From: Phymorhynchus buccinoides
Lineage: Eukaryota; Mollusca; Gastropoda; Neogastropoda; Raphitomidae
Assembly (NCBI GenBank): GCA_017654935.2
Contig: CM065683.1
Span: forward strand, 284,042-348,041
DNA length: 64,000 nucleotides
Direction of reading: 5' to 3'
The notes under the pieces were generated by a model, which was given only the letters and a program-made list of their open reading frames with translations, was not told the origin of the DNA and searched no databases. Below are positions 21,800 to 35,065 of this stretch, piece by piece. The translations under genes were made by a program, and so were the position numbers. Every line of letters starts with the position of its first letter. Position 1 is the first letter of the stretch.

Positions 21800-23905
21800 T
21801 TTAGAGTAATGACAGAACATGACATAGAGTAATGACAGAAAACGACATACAATAATACGACATAGAGTACTGACAGAACACAACATAGAGTAGTCACAGA
21901 AAAGGACATAGAGTAATGACAGAAAAGGACATAGAGTAATGACAGAAAAGGACATAGAGTAATGACAGAACAGGATATAGAGTAATGACAGAAAAGGACA
22001 TAGAGTAGTGACAGAACAGGACATAGAGTAGTGACAGAACATGACATAGAGTAGTGACAGAACACGGACATAGAGTAATGATGACAGAACAGGACATAGA
22101 GTAGTGACAGAAACGGACATAGAGTAATGACAGAAAACGACATACAATAATACGACATAGAGTACTGACAGAACACAACATAGAGTAGTCACAGAAAAGG
22201 ACATAGAGTAATGACAGAAAAGGACATAGAGTAGTGACAGAAAAGGACATAGAGTAATGACAGAAAATGACATCTATGAGTAATGACAGAACACGACATA
22301 GAGTAGTCAAATGACAGAAAAGGACATAGAGTAGTGACAGAAAAGGACATATATGAGTAATGACAGAACACGACATAGAGTAGTGACAGAAAAGGACATA
22401 GAGTAGTGACAGAAAACAACATAGAGTACTGACAGAAACGGACATAGAGTAATGACAGAAAACATGACATAGAGTAATCAAATGACAGAAAAGGACATAG
22501 AGTAGTGACAGAACACGGACATAGAGTAATGACAGAAAAGGACATAGAGTACTGACAGAAAAGGACATAGAGTAGTGACAGAACACGACATAGAGTAATG
22601 ACAGAAAAGGACATAGAGTAGTGACAGAAAACGACATAGAGTACTGACAGAACACGGACATAGAGTACTGACAGAAAAGGACATAGAGTAGTGACAGAAC
22701 ACGACATAGAGTAGTGACAGAACACGACATAGAGTACTGACAGAAACGGACATAGAGTAATGACAGAACACGACATAGAGTAGTGACAGAAAAGGACATA
22801 GAGTAGTGACAGAAAAGGACATAGAGTAGTGACAGAACACAACATAGAGTAATGACAGAACATGACATAGAGTAATGACAGAACACGACATAGAGTAATG
22901 ACAGAACATGACATAGAGTGTAGTGACAGAACACGGACATAGAGTAGTGACAGAAAACGACATAGAGTAAGTGACAGAACACGGACATAGAGTAATGACA
23001 GAAAATGACATAGAGTAGTGACAGAAAACAGGACATAGAGTAGTGGCAGAAAACGACATAGAGTAGTGACAGAAAACGGACATAGAGTAATGACAGAACA
23101 GGACATAGAGTAATGACAGAACACGACATAGAGTAATGACAGAACACGACATAGAGTAGTGACAGAACATGACATAGAGTAGTGACAGAACACGACATAG
23201 AGTAGTGACAGAACACGACATAGAGTAATGGCAGAACACGGACATAGAGTAATGAAAAGAACACGACATAGAGTAGTGACAGAACACGGACATAGAGTAA
23301 TGGCAGAACACGCATAGAGTAGTGACAGAACACGGACATAGAGTAATGACAGAACCACGACATAAGAGAAGACAAGAACCGACATAGAGTAGTGACAGAA
23401 AACGACATAGAGTACTGACAGAACACGGACATCAAGGGGAGTAGTGACAGAACACGACATAGAGTAAGGACAGAACACGACATAGAGTTAAGGACAGAAC
23501 ACGACAGAGAAGTAGTGAAGAACATGACACAGAGTCGTGACAGAAACGACATAGAGTAGTGACAGAAACACGAATAGAGTAATCGGCAGAAAAGACATAG
23601 AGTAAGGACAGAACACGGAAATAGAGTAGTGACAGAACACACATTAGAGTTAATGGCAGAACACGGACATAGAGTCGTGACAGAACACGACATAGAGTAA
23701 GACAGAACCCGGACATAGAGTAGTGACCAGAACACGGCCATAGAGTAATGACAGAAACACGACATAGAAGTGTGACCAGACACGGACAAGAGTATTGACA
23801 GAACACGGACATGAGTAATGACAGAACACGACATAGGATTAGGAACAGAACACGCACGTAGCAGTAGTGACAGAACAAGACAAGAAGTAATGACAGAAAA
23901 GCGAC
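21800..23905. repeat. 24-bp satellite (left copy, 2.1 kb)
   Basis: Units of about 21-25 bp: GACATAGAGTAGTGACAGAA followed by ACAC, AAG or AAC. Regular up to about 23.0 kb, then increasingly disturbed by one-base indels. The right-arm counterpart is more than twice as long. Confidence 0.95.
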
Positions 23906-24590
23906 AGCACATTTCCGTACTAGATGGTTCACATAGTGTTGTGAGGGAAGAAAATGTTAACATTGTCCATAGAGTAAATGACAGAAAGGACATAGAGCAA
24001 GTTGACAGAATACATATTGAGAAATCAGTGACACACCCAGACTCAAAGCAGTAAGGAGGTAAACGGCAGGTAATGACAATTGACATAGAGCAAGACAGAT
24101 ACAGACTGATGAAATTCAGTGCACACACTAGGCACTCAAAGCAGTAATGGAGGTAAACGCCGCCAGGTAAATGACCATTGACATAGAGCAAGTGATCAGA
24201 ATACATACTGATGAAACATCAGTGCACACCTGGCACTCAAACGCAGTAATGGAGTGGAAACGGCAGGTAATGACAATTGACATAGAGCAAGACAGAATAC
24301 ATAATTGATGAACTCAGTGCACCACAATGGCACTCAAACGCAGTAATGGAGGTAAACGGCAGGTACGACAATGACATAGAGCATGACCAGAATACCTACT
24401 TTGATGACTTCAGTGCACACACAGGCCCTCAAAACGCAGAAGGAGGGTAAACGTGACATAGAGCAATGACAGAATACATACTTGATGAACTTCAGTGCTA
24501 CACACTGGCACTCAAACGCAGTAATGGAGGTAAACGGCAGGTAATGAGAATTGGACATAGAGCAATGGACACAGAGACTTCTTTATGATC
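23906..24590. repeat. 97-bp satellite (left copy, indel-rich)
   Basis: About six or seven units containing GACATAGAGCAATGACAGAA, ATACTTGATGAACTTCAGTG, CACTGGCACTCAAACGCAG and TAATGGAGGTAAACGGCAGG. The first of these blocks is almost the complete 24-bp unit of the adjacent array. Unit length wanders because of scattered indels; the right arm shows a steady 97 bp. Confidence 0.92.
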
Positions 24591-26160
24591 AGTGCAAATG
24601 GATTGCTATCATGAGGAGCTCACAATCACATGCAATGCATAAACTAAAACATCTACAAGACACAGTGCGCATGGATTGACAGCTAGATGAACTCTTTCTA
24701 TGTACAACCATGCTGTAGCACTGTATGATACTGTATCAACTCATGACACAGCACAGGGGCACTGGTTTTGGCACGAGGGGATCCCAATCTATTAAAACGC
24801 CTCTTCATTGTGCAAGGATTAGCTAGTGAAATCTTCCTATGAACATCATGCTGTTAGAACATGATGGAGTAGGATTGTGCGGGGATTAGCCAGTGAAATC
24901 TTCCTTATGAACATATCATGTGTAGCAAACATGATGGAGGTAGGATGTGCAGTGGATTAGCTAGTGAAATCTTCCTAGAACATATATGCTGTTATCACAT
25001 GATGAGGTAGATTGTGCAGGATTAGCTAGTGAAATCTCCTACTGAACATATCATGCTGTTAGCACACGATGAGGGTAGGATTGTGCAGGGGATTAGCTAG
25101 TGAAAATCTTCCTATGAAACATATCAGTTGTTAGCACATGATGGAGTAGGACTGTGCAGGATTTAGCTAGTAAATCTTCCTATGAACATCATCATGTGCG
25201 TTTAGCACATGGGGGGTAGGTTGTGCAGGATTAGCTAAGTGAAATCTTCCTCATGAACATAATCATGCTGTTGGCACACGATGGTGGTTTAGGACTGTGC
25301 AGGGATTAGCTAGTGAAATTCATATGAACATAGCATGCTGTTTGGGGTTGACACATGATGGAGGTAGGATGTGAGTGGATTAGCTAGTGAAATCTTCTAT
25401 GAGCATATCATGCTGTGCGCACTGATGAGGTAGGAGGTGCAGGGATTAGCTAGTGAAATCTTCCTTATGAACATATCATGTTGTTAGCACATGGTATGGA
25501 AGGTAGGATTGTGCAGGGATTAGCTGTGAACTCTTCTCTATGAACATATCTGCTGTTGGCACATGCTGGAGGTAGGATGTGCAGGGATTAGCCAGTGAAT
25601 CTCCTATGAACATATCATGATGTTAAGCCACGATGGAGTAGGACTGTGCAGGGATTAGCTAGTGAATTTCTATGAAAATATCATGGTGTTAGCACTTGAT
25701 GGAGGTAGGATTGTGCGGGATTAGTAGTGAAATCTTCCTATGAACATAATCATGCTGTTGGCACATGATGGAGGTAGGATTGTGCAGGAATTAGCTAGTG
25801 AACTTTTCCTATGAACATATCATGCGGTTAGCACCTGATGGATGTAGGATTGTTGCAGGATTAGCTAGTGAAATCGCCTCATGAACATAATCATGCTGTT
25901 GGAACATGATGGAGGTAGGATGTGCAGGATTAGCTAGTGAAATAACTTCCTAGAACATATCGTGCTGTTGGCACAGGATGCATCTTCCTATGAACATATT
26001 CATGCGTTGGAACATGATGAAAACTCTCCTAGAACATATCATGCTGTTGGCACATGATGAATCTTCCTATGATAACATATCTGCTGTTGGCACATGATGA
26101 AATCTTCATGAACATATCATGCTGTTGGCACATGATGAAATCTTCTTATGAAACTATATA
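24591..26160. repeat. 70-bp satellite (left copy, indel-rich)
   Basis: A short leader with a single-copy stretch (24600-24800), then about 20 units carrying GCAGGGATTAGCTAGTGAAA, TCTTCCTATGAACATATCAT and GCTGTTAGCACATGATGGAG. Nearly every unit has private one-base gains or losses. The last few units lose the 30-bp part and become the 40-bp form. Confidence 0.92.
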
Positions 26161-27158
26161 TAATAATAATAATAATAGTGAATCATTTATTAGAGCATTG
26201 CCTCAACAAATGCTGGAGCTCTATGAGCGTAACAACAATTAAAAGCAAGAAATTCAACAACAAAACCAAATAATCGCCCCCCTAACGACAGCAAATAGGC
26301 ATACACATACCACCCCCCCACATCCCAACCCACACAGACACGCACGTATATGGCAGATACACACAGACACACGCGCAGCGTGCACTCACACCACACATAC
26401 ACCGTTACATCACACCACTCAACCCACCCCAAAAAACACAATACCAAAATACAATCAGTTGAATAAAGCATCAACAACACACAAACACACACTCTCTCTC
26501 TCTCTCTCTCTGGAACAAAAGCTGACGTAGACATTGCAGTCAACACACAGTGAAAACTTAATATGGGGGGGGAGGGGGGAGGGAGGGGTGTGTGTCTGTG
26601 AGAAATAGAGTCCAGAAGTAATGTGGCCTAAAGGTGTGATGTAGCTTGAATGCGGTGGGTCTTGAGAGCTGATTTGAAACAATTGCAAGGACTGGATATG
26701 GCGAATTTCGCGTGGTTTAAGGCAGTTCCAACTGATGGGGCCGAAAAGGAAAAGGAGCGCTCACCAAACATTTTTGTCGTGTACAGGAAACACAGAGAAT
26801 TTTGGAAATCTGAAGATGACCGCATGGCCTTGAGGAGTATAGACAGGAAAAGCTGTCAGAGATGTAGCTTAGGGGGCATTCCAGAGAAATAGAATGACAT
26901 AGAGTGAAAATTTTGTAGTTCAATACGTGCTTTTGATGGAAAGCCAATGGAGGGATACCAGGAGTGGTTGAACATGATGATTACTTAGAGGACCTGAGGG
27001 ACAAGTCTGAGCAGCAGAGTTCTGACCTTTTGAAGCTCGTCAATGAGGTGTTGGGGGCAGCCATACAAAAGTGAATTACAATAATATAATTTAGAGAGAA
27101 AAAAAAGGCGCAAATAGTATCTTGAGTAGTATCTATAGACAGGAGATGGCGAAATCGT
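26161..27158 (-). mobile_element. 3' fragment of an L2/CR1-like LINE (left, damaged)
   Basis: Reverse-complement twin of 35066-36060. On the minus strand it encodes the LINE C-terminus in pieces, for example RSFSFSAPSVGTALNHAKFA in one frame and the LHWLSIKARIDYK-type region in another, with several frame breaks not present in the right copy. Its 3' end is GCGCTATATAAATG-like sequence followed by (ATT)n at 26161-26175. It is inserted in the 70/40-bp satellite. The extra breaks match the general indel noise of this part of the left arm. Confidence 0.8.
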
Positions 27159-28440
27159 ACAATGCTGTGTTGCACATGATTAAATCTTCCTATGAACATA
27201 TCATGCTGTTGCACATGATGGAATCTTCCTTGACATACCATGCTGTTGTCACATGATTAAATCTTCCTAGGAACATATCATGCTGTTGCCACATGATTAA
27301 ATCGCATCATGAACATACCATGCTGTTGACACAGATTAAATGTTCATAGAACATAGCATGCTGTTGTCACATGATTAAATATTCCTTATGAAAATATCAT
27401 ATGTTGTCACATGATTAAATCTCCTATGAACATATCATACTGTTGTCACATGATTAAACTCTTCTATGAACATATCATGCTGTTGTCACATGATTAAATC
27501 TTCTATGAACATATTCAGCTGTTGTCAACATGATTAAATATTCCTATGAACTATCATGCTGTTGTCACATGTTAAATCTTCCTATGAAAACATATCATGC
27601 TGTTGTCACTATGATTTTAACTGCTTCCTATGAACATATCATGCTGTTGCCAACATGATGAAATCTTCCTATGAACATATCATACTGTTGCCACATGATT
27701 GAAATCTTCCTAGAACATATCATGCTGTTGGCACATGATGAAATAGAGCTATTGAACATATCATGCTGTTGGCACATGATTAAATCTTCCTATAACATAT
27801 CATGCTGTTGGGCCTGATGGGAATCCTTCCTATGAAACATATCATGCTGTTGACACATTGATGGAATCTTCCTAAGACATATCATACTGTTGCACATGAT
27901 GAAATCTTCCTATGAAACAATCATGCTGTTGCCACATGATGGAGGTAGGATTGTTGCAGGGGATTAGGCTAGGAAATCTTCTATGAACAGAATTTCATCA
28001 TGCTGTGGGCACATGATGGATGGCAGGATGTGCAGGGATTAGCTAGTGAAATCTTCCTATGACATATGTGTTGGCACATGATGAAATCTTCCTATGACAT
28101 ATCATTGCGTGGCACATGATGGAATCTCCTAAAACATATCATACTGTTGGCACATGTGGAATTTCCTATGAACATATCATTCTGTGGCATGATGGAATCT
28201 TCTTAATGAACATATGCTGTTGGCACATGATGGGGAATCTTCCTATGAACATATTCATACTGTTGCCACATGATGAAATCTTCCTATGAACATATCATGC
28301 TGTTGGCACATGATGGAATCTTCCTATGAAACATATCATGCTGTTAGGCACATGATGGAATCTTCCTTAGAACAATAATGCTGTTGCAACATGATGAATC
28401 TTCATATGAACATACATGCTGTATGGGCACATGATGGAGG
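27159..28440. repeat. 40-bp satellite with a few 70-bp units (left copy)
   Basis: Units of about 40 bp, TCTTCCTATGAACATATCAT plus GCTGTTG(T/G)CACATGATTAAA-type sequence, with two 70-bp-type units near 27940-28060. Indel-rich. The mirror is 33790-35065. Confidence 0.92.
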
Positions 28441-28869
28441 GGCAAGGGGAGGAAGGGGAAAAGGGAGCGGACAGGGGCTGGACAACCATGGGGGGGCACC
28501 CGGCGAGAGAAGAACAGAATCGGATCACGTACAGTTGTCACGTTGAGCTGGACTAGAACAATGTATACAAATGCAGATTTGTGAGAACTTGATCATCTAT
28601 CAGACAGTTCATTTTAATGTTATCCATGAAACAATTAAAGAAACATTTATTACATGTATCAACATAATGTATGCCTGGCATAGTGGCAATTTAGCAAGCA
28701 CAGACAACGTGTAAGTAGTGTATTCAAAAGAAAAGAATTTGATTTTGTTTTCCATAACAATGTCCACAAGCACTAAAGACTTGACACCGGCATGCAGTCT
28801 CTATTTTCAGCCAGACAGCCATTACAGATAGGAGACAGTACAATGAAACAACTATACAATCAGCCTAAG
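28441..28869. other. Non-repetitive spacer
   Basis: Sequence between two satellites, mirrored at 33391-33790. I see no gene or recognisable element. Confidence 0.4.
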
Positions 28870-29209
28870 GCCATCAGCACATCATCTACAATGATCCACA
28901 ATGTAGGGCTCAAGTTTGTGAAATAAAGCACTAAGCATCAGCACAACATGATCCACAGTAGGGCTCAAGTTGTGAATAAAGCACGAAGCATCAGCACAAA
29001 CAATGAATCCACAATGTAGGGCTCAAGTTTGTGAAATAAAGCAATAAGCCATCAGCACAACAATGATCCACAATGTAGGGCTCAAGTTTGTGAAATAAAG
29101 CACTAAGCCATTTTCATCAGGCACAACAAATGATCCACAATGAGGGCTCAAGTTTGTGAAATAAAGCACTAAGCATCAGCACAAACAATGATCCACAATG
29201 TAGAGCTAG
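28870..29209. repeat. 59-bp satellite, first block (left)
   Basis: Units containing GTTTGTGAAATAAAGCACTA, AGCCATCAGCACAACAATGA and TCCACAATGTAGGGCTCAA. The TIR element at 29210 interrupts this array. Confidence 0.93.
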
Positions 29210-30228
29210 GGGGAGTAATTCATAAGCGGCTACGTTGATTACGTCAGGACGTTTCGAAGCGACGTCTGAACTATCCACGTCTGAAAACTATCCGATTCAC
29301 AGGTCAGACGTCAGCTTTAGACTTCATACGTCGGAACTACGCGGAATTCCCCGATAATGCGGACATGTGAGCATGCGCTATACTTTCTTCCGCGCGACAA
29401 GAGGAAAGCAACCGGTGCGTGAGACGTCGATGGGGCAGGACCTGCAGGCCTAGCCTAATGTGTTGAGTGCAGTGTGTGAGTGTGTTGGTGTGTGGAAAGG
29501 AATGTATGCCCTAGGACCTAGCTAGTTTTGCCTAGGCCTAGCAGTAGACTTATAAGATGTAGTTAGTATTGTTCCACACTCTCTGATGAGTTTCCAGTTT
29601 CATGCGCAAATTTAGGATGGGATAAGCTAAAATAATTAAATAACAAATTTTGTGTAGGTGTGTGAGTGATAATAGACTAGTAGTGGGAACTGAATTATGT
29701 CGAGCCTACAGACTAAAAAGTTCAAATGACCTCTCTCTTCTTACACATGCGGTGCATGCACAACGCCCCGCACACGCCCACACACAAGCTAACCACTCGA
29801 GACATGCAGAGGCCGCCATGAAGCAATCTCATTGTGGTGCACGCTTTCAACATAGGCCTCCTGCACGGCTTTGGTGTGTGTCATGCTGTAGCATGATCAT
29901 CTTCAAAAAGAACTTTTAAAGTAATGCATGATTTGTTTCTTCTACCGCAGATATATATGCACTTTCATGCCAACATACACACCCATTTTAGCAAAACTGA
30001 ATAAATCGCCGCCTTTGCATTATCCAAATCTCAACCGTAGTTCAGGACGTACAGCTCGTTAGTCTGCAAATTCGCTTGACAAATTTCGCCCTTTAGGGGG
30101 TTTTCCCCCCACCCGTACGCCCAAGTTTAGGTCAGTTCAGGCCCCATGAAAGTGCAAACTTTCCCGGAAAGTGAGACGTTCAGGCGTACATAGCCGTACG
30201 ACGTACATAGCGCCATGAATTACTCCCC
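29210..30228. mobile_element. Non-autonomous DNA transposon with 14-bp TIRs (left)
   Basis: About 1019 bp bounded by GGGGAGTAATTCAT and its exact reverse complement ATGAATTACTCCCC. Subterminal regions are rich in ACGTC and TACG motifs. There is no transposase-like frame, so it is non-autonomous or a deletion derivative. It lies inside the 59-bp satellite; no clear target-site duplication can be read because the flanking unit is mutated. I cannot assign a superfamily. Confidence 0.75.
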
Positions 30229-30890
30229 AGGTTTGTGAAATAAAGCACTAAGCCATCAGCAAAATATTACAATGATCCACAATAAAGCTAATCTGTGAAA
30301 TTAAAGCCACTAAGCCATCAGCACACATCTACAATGATCCACAATATAGTCGTATGGAAATAAAGGCACGAAGCCCATCAGCACATATTACAATGACCAC
30401 AATGTAGATAGTTTGGGAAATAAAGCGCTAAGCCATCAGCACAACGTCTCAATGATCAACAATATAGCTAGTCTGTGAAATAAAGCACTAAGCCATCAGC
30501 ACAACAAGCTACACAATGTAGCTAGTTTGTGAAATAAAGCACTAAGCATCAGACATCTACAATGAATCCAACAATGTTAGTTTGGAAATAAAGCACTAAG
30601 CCATCAGCACAACGGTTCTACAATGATCCACAATGTAGTTTGTGAAATAAAGCACTAAGCCATCAGCCACATCTACAATGATCCAAAATGTAGTTTTTGA
30701 AATAAAGCACTAAGCATCACACACCGTCTACAATGATCCACATTGTCGTTTGTGAAATAAAGCACTAAGCATCAGCACAACGTCTACAATGATCCCAATG
30801 TAGTTTGTGAAATTAAAGCACCTAACGCCATCAGTCAACAACGTCTACAATGATCCACAATGTAGTTTGTGAAATAAAAAAGCACCATTC
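30229..30890. repeat. 59-bp satellite, second block (left)
   Basis: About 11 units of the 59-bp satellite with frequent one-base indels and variable ACAACGTCTACAATGATCC spacing, ending about 110 bp before the gap. Confidence 0.92.
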
Positions 30891-31000
30891 ATCGTACTGA
30901 CTGTCACAAAAAACACGCAATATTAAATAATCAAACATCAACAACAAACTAATGGATGCAACAAAAGCATGGAAAATAGCAGTAGAGTAGTGGGAGACGT
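30891..31000. other. Single-copy sequence at the left contig end
   Basis: Non-satellite sequence between the last 59-bp unit and the gap. It has no counterpart in the right arm, which starts inside the array, so it is the only DNA in the window beyond the shared duplication on the inner side. Confidence 0.7.
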
Positions 31001-31500
31001 NNNNNNNNNNNNNNNNNNNNNNNNNNNNNNNNNNNNNNNNNNNNNNNNNNNNNNNNNNNNNNNNNNNNNNNNNNNNNNNNNNNNNNNNNNNNNNNNNNNN
31101 NNNNNNNNNNNNNNNNNNNNNNNNNNNNNNNNNNNNNNNNNNNNNNNNNNNNNNNNNNNNNNNNNNNNNNNNNNNNNNNNNNNNNNNNNNNNNNNNNNNN
31201 NNNNNNNNNNNNNNNNNNNNNNNNNNNNNNNNNNNNNNNNNNNNNNNNNNNNNNNNNNNNNNNNNNNNNNNNNNNNNNNNNNNNNNNNNNNNNNNNNNNN
31301 NNNNNNNNNNNNNNNNNNNNNNNNNNNNNNNNNNNNNNNNNNNNNNNNNNNNNNNNNNNNNNNNNNNNNNNNNNNNNNNNNNNNNNNNNNNNNNNNNNNN
31401 NNNNNNNNNNNNNNNNNNNNNNNNNNNNNNNNNNNNNNNNNNNNNNNNNNNNNNNNNNNNNNNNNNNNNNNNNNNNNNNNNNNNNNNNNNNNNNNNNNNN
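31001..31500. other. Assembly gap of exactly 500 N
   Basis: An unbroken run of N from 31001 to 31500. The round length indicates a scaffolder's placeholder, so the join between the two arms was not sequenced. The right contig begins inside the 59-bp satellite; the left contig runs about 110 bp past it into non-repetitive sequence. Confidence 0.99.
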
Positions 31501-32040
31501 TAGTGCTTTATTTCACAAACTACATTGTGGATCATTGTAGACGTTGTGCTGATGGCTTAGTGCTTTATTTCACAAACTACATTGTGGATCATTGTAGATG
31601 TGCTGATGGCTTAGTGCTTTATTTCACAAACTACATTGTGGATCATTGTAGACGTTGTGCTGATGGCTTAGTGCTTTATTTCACAAACTACATTGTGGAT
31701 CATTGTAGATGTGCTGATGGCTTAGTGCTTTATTTCACAAACTAGCTACATTGTGGATCATTGTTGTGCTGATGGCTTAGTGCTTTATTTCACAGACTAG
31801 CTATATTGTGGATCATTGTAGACGTTGTGCTGATGGCTTAGCGCTTTATTTCACAAACTATCTACATTGTGGATCATTGTATATGTGCTGATGGCTTAGT
31901 GCTTTATTTCACAGACTAGCTATATTGTGGATCATTGTAGACGTTGTGCTGATGGCTTAGTGCTTTATTTCACAGATTAGCTATATTGTGGATCATTGTA
32001 GATATTGTGCTGATGGCTTAGTGCTTTATTTCACAAACCT
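31501..32040. repeat. 59-bp satellite (right, inner block)
   Basis: Clean units of 57-63 bp with GGCTTAGTGCTTTATTTCAC and TACATTGTGGATCATTGTAG. Unlike the left copy there are few stray indels. Confidence 0.95.
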
Positions 32041-33047
32041 GGGGAGTAATTCATGGCGCGTATGTACGTGCGTACGTCTAATGTACGCGGAAACGTCTGC
32101 ACTTTCCAGGGAAAGTTGCAATTCATGGGGCCTGACTGACCTAAAACCTTCGGCGTACGGGCGAACTAAAGGGCTGAAATTTAGTCAAGCGAATTTGGCA
32201 GACTACGAGCTGTACGTCTGAACTACGGTTGAGATTTGGAGATGCAAAGGCGGCGATTTATTCAGTTTATTGCTAAAATGGGTGTGTATGTTGGCATGAA
32301 AGTACATATATATATGCGGTAGAAAAAAATCATGCATTACTTAAAAAGTTCTTTTTGAAGATGATTCATGCTACAGCATGACAAACACCAAGCCGTCAGT
32401 AGGCCTATGTTGAAAGCGTGCACCACAATGAGATTGCTTCATGGCGGCCTCGCATGTCTCGAGGGTTAGCTTGTGTGTGTGCGTGTGCGGGCGTGTGTGC
32501 ATGCACCGCATGTGTGAGAGAGAGAGGTCATTTGAACTTTTTATTCTGTTAGGCTCGACATAATTCAGTTCCACTACTAGTCTATTATCACTCACACACC
32601 CTACACAAATTTGTTATTTAATTATTTTAGCTTATACCACATCCTAAATTTGACGCATGAAACTGAAACTCAGACAGAGAGTGTGGAAACAATACTAACT
32701 ACATCTTATAAGTCTACTGCTAGGCCTAGGCAAAACTAGCTAGGCCTAGGGCATACATTCCTTTCCAACACACACACACACAGTCACACACTGCCTCTAA
32801 CACATAGGCTAGGCCTAGCAGTCTGCCCATCGACGTCTCACGCACCGGTTGCTTTCCTCTGTGTCGCGCGGAAGAAAGTATAGCGCATGCGCACATGTCA
32901 GCATTATCGGGGAATTCCGAAGTAGTTCCGACGTATGAAGTCTAAAGCTGACGTCTGACCTGTGAATCGGATAGTTCAGACGTGGATAGTTCAGACGTCG
33001 CGTCAAACGTCTGACGTAATCAACGTAGCTGCTATGAATTACTCCCC
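32041..33047. mobile_element. Non-autonomous DNA transposon with 14-bp TIRs (right)
   Basis: Twin of 29210-30228, 1007 bp, with ends GGGGAGTAATTCATGGCG and GCTATGAATTACTCCCC. The subterminal part near the far end has repeated CAGACGT motifs (GTTCAGACGTGGATAGTTCA). Flanking satellite reads CACAAACCT before and TGAGCTCTACATTG after, so the element split one 59-bp unit. Confidence 0.8.
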
Positions 33048-33390
33048 TGAGCTCTACATTGTGGATCATTGTTGTGCTGATGGCTTAGTGCTTTATTTCA
33101 CAAACTTGAGCCCTACATTGTGGATCATTGTTGTGCTGATGGCTTAGTGCTTTATTTCACAAACTTGAGCCCTACATTGTGGATCATTGTTGTGCTGATG
33201 GCTTAGTGCTTTATTTCACAAACTTGAGCCCTACATTGTGGATCATTGTTGTGCTGATGGCTTAGTGCTTTATTTCACAAACTTGAGCCCTACATTGTGG
33301 ATCATTGTTGTGCTGATGGCTTAGTGCTTTATTTCACAAACTTGAGCCCTACATTGTGGATCATTGTAGATGATGTGCTGATGGCTTAGT
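33048..33390. repeat. 59-bp satellite (right, outer block)
   Basis: Five near-identical 59-bp units with TTGAGCCCTACATTGTGG at the join, then a partial unit. Confidence 0.95.
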
Positions 33391-33789
33391 GCTGATTGGG
33401 ATAGTTGTTCATTGTACTGTCTCCTAATCTGTAATGGCTGTCTGGCTGAAATAGAGACTGCATGCCGGTGTCAAGTCTTTAGGTGCTTGTGGACATTGTT
33501 ATGGAAAACAAATCAAATTCTTTGAATACACTACTTACACGTTGTCTGTGCTTGTCTAAATTGCCACTATGCCAGGCATATCATTATGTTGATACAATGT
33601 AATAAATGTTCTTTAATGTTTCATGGATAACATTAAAAATGACTGTCTGATAGATGAGTCAAGTTCTCAACCAAATATCATTTGTATACATTGTTCTAGT
33701 CAGTGCTACAACTGTACGTGATCAGATTCTGTGATTCTTATAGAGTGCCAAAACAATGGTGCAACCCTGTCCCTCATTGCCCCACACTA
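33391..33789. other. Non-repetitive spacer (right)
   Basis: Mirror of 28441-28869. No gene recognised. Confidence 0.4.
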
Positions 33790-35065
33790 CCTCCATCATG
33801 TGCCAACAGCATGATATGTTCATATGAAGATTCCATCATGTGCCAACAGCATGATATGTTCATAGGAAGATTCCATCATGTGCCAACAGCATGATATGTT
33901 CATAGGAAGATTCCATCATGTGCCAACAGCATGATATGTTCATAGGAAGATTTCATCATGTGGCAACAGTATGATATGTTCATAGGAAGATTCCATCATG
34001 TGCCAACAGCATATGTTCATAGGAAGATTCCATCATGTGCCAACAGAATGATATGTTCATAGGAAAATTCCATCATGTGCCAACAGTATGATATGTTCAT
34101 AGGAAGATTCCATCATGTGCCAACAGCATGATATGTTCATAGGAAGATTTCATCATGTGCCAACAGCATATGTTCATAGGAAGATTTCACTAGCTAATCC
34201 CTGCACAATCCTGCCTCCATCATGTGCCAACAGCATGATGAAATTATGTTCATAGGAAGATTTCACTAGCTAATCCCTGCACAATCCTACCTCCATCATG
34301 TGGCAACAGCATGATATGTTCATAGGAAGATTTCATCATGTGGCAACAGTATGATATGTTCATAGGAAGATTCCATCATGTGTCAACAGCATGATATGTT
34401 CATAGGAAGATTCCATCATGTGCCAACAGCATGATATGTTCATAGGAAGATTTAATCATGTGCCAACAGCATGATATGTTCATAGGAAGATTTCCATCAT
34501 GTGCCAACAGTATGATATGTTCATAGGAAGATTTCATCATGTGGCAACAGTATGATATGTTCATAGGAAGATTTCATCATGTGGCAACAGCATGATATGT
34601 TCATAGGAAGATTTAATCATGTGACAACAGCATGATATGTTCATAGGAAGATTTAATCATGTGACAACAGCATGATATGTTCATAGGAAGATTTAATCAT
34701 GTGACAACAGTATGATATGTTCATAGGAAGATTTAATCATGTGACAACAGTATGATATGTTCATAGGAAGATTTAATCATGTGACAACAGTATGATTTGT
34801 TCATAGGAAGATTTAATCATGTGACAACAGTATGATTTGTTCATAGGAAGATTTAATCATGTGACAACAGCATGATATGTTCATAGGAAGATTTAATCAT
34901 GTGGCAACAGCATGGTATGTTCATAGGAAGATTTAATCATGTGGCAACAGCATGATATGTTCATAGGAAGATTTAATCATGTGACAACAGCATGGTATGT
35001 TCATAGGAAGATTCCATCATGTGGCAACAGCATGATATGTTCATAGGAAGATTTAATCATGTGAC
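33790..35065. repeat. 40-bp satellite (right), with two 70-bp units
   Basis: About 30 units of exactly 40 bp: CATCATGTG(C/G/A)CAACAGCATG, ATATGTTCATAGGAAGATT(C/T). Two 70-bp units (with CACTAGCTAATCCCTGCACA) are embedded at about 34185-34310. The nucleotide after GTG shifts from C to G to A along the array in blocks. Confidence 0.95.

Noticed and set aside
30831..31745. Open frames crossing the gap
   Set aside because: They only exist because N codons are not stops.
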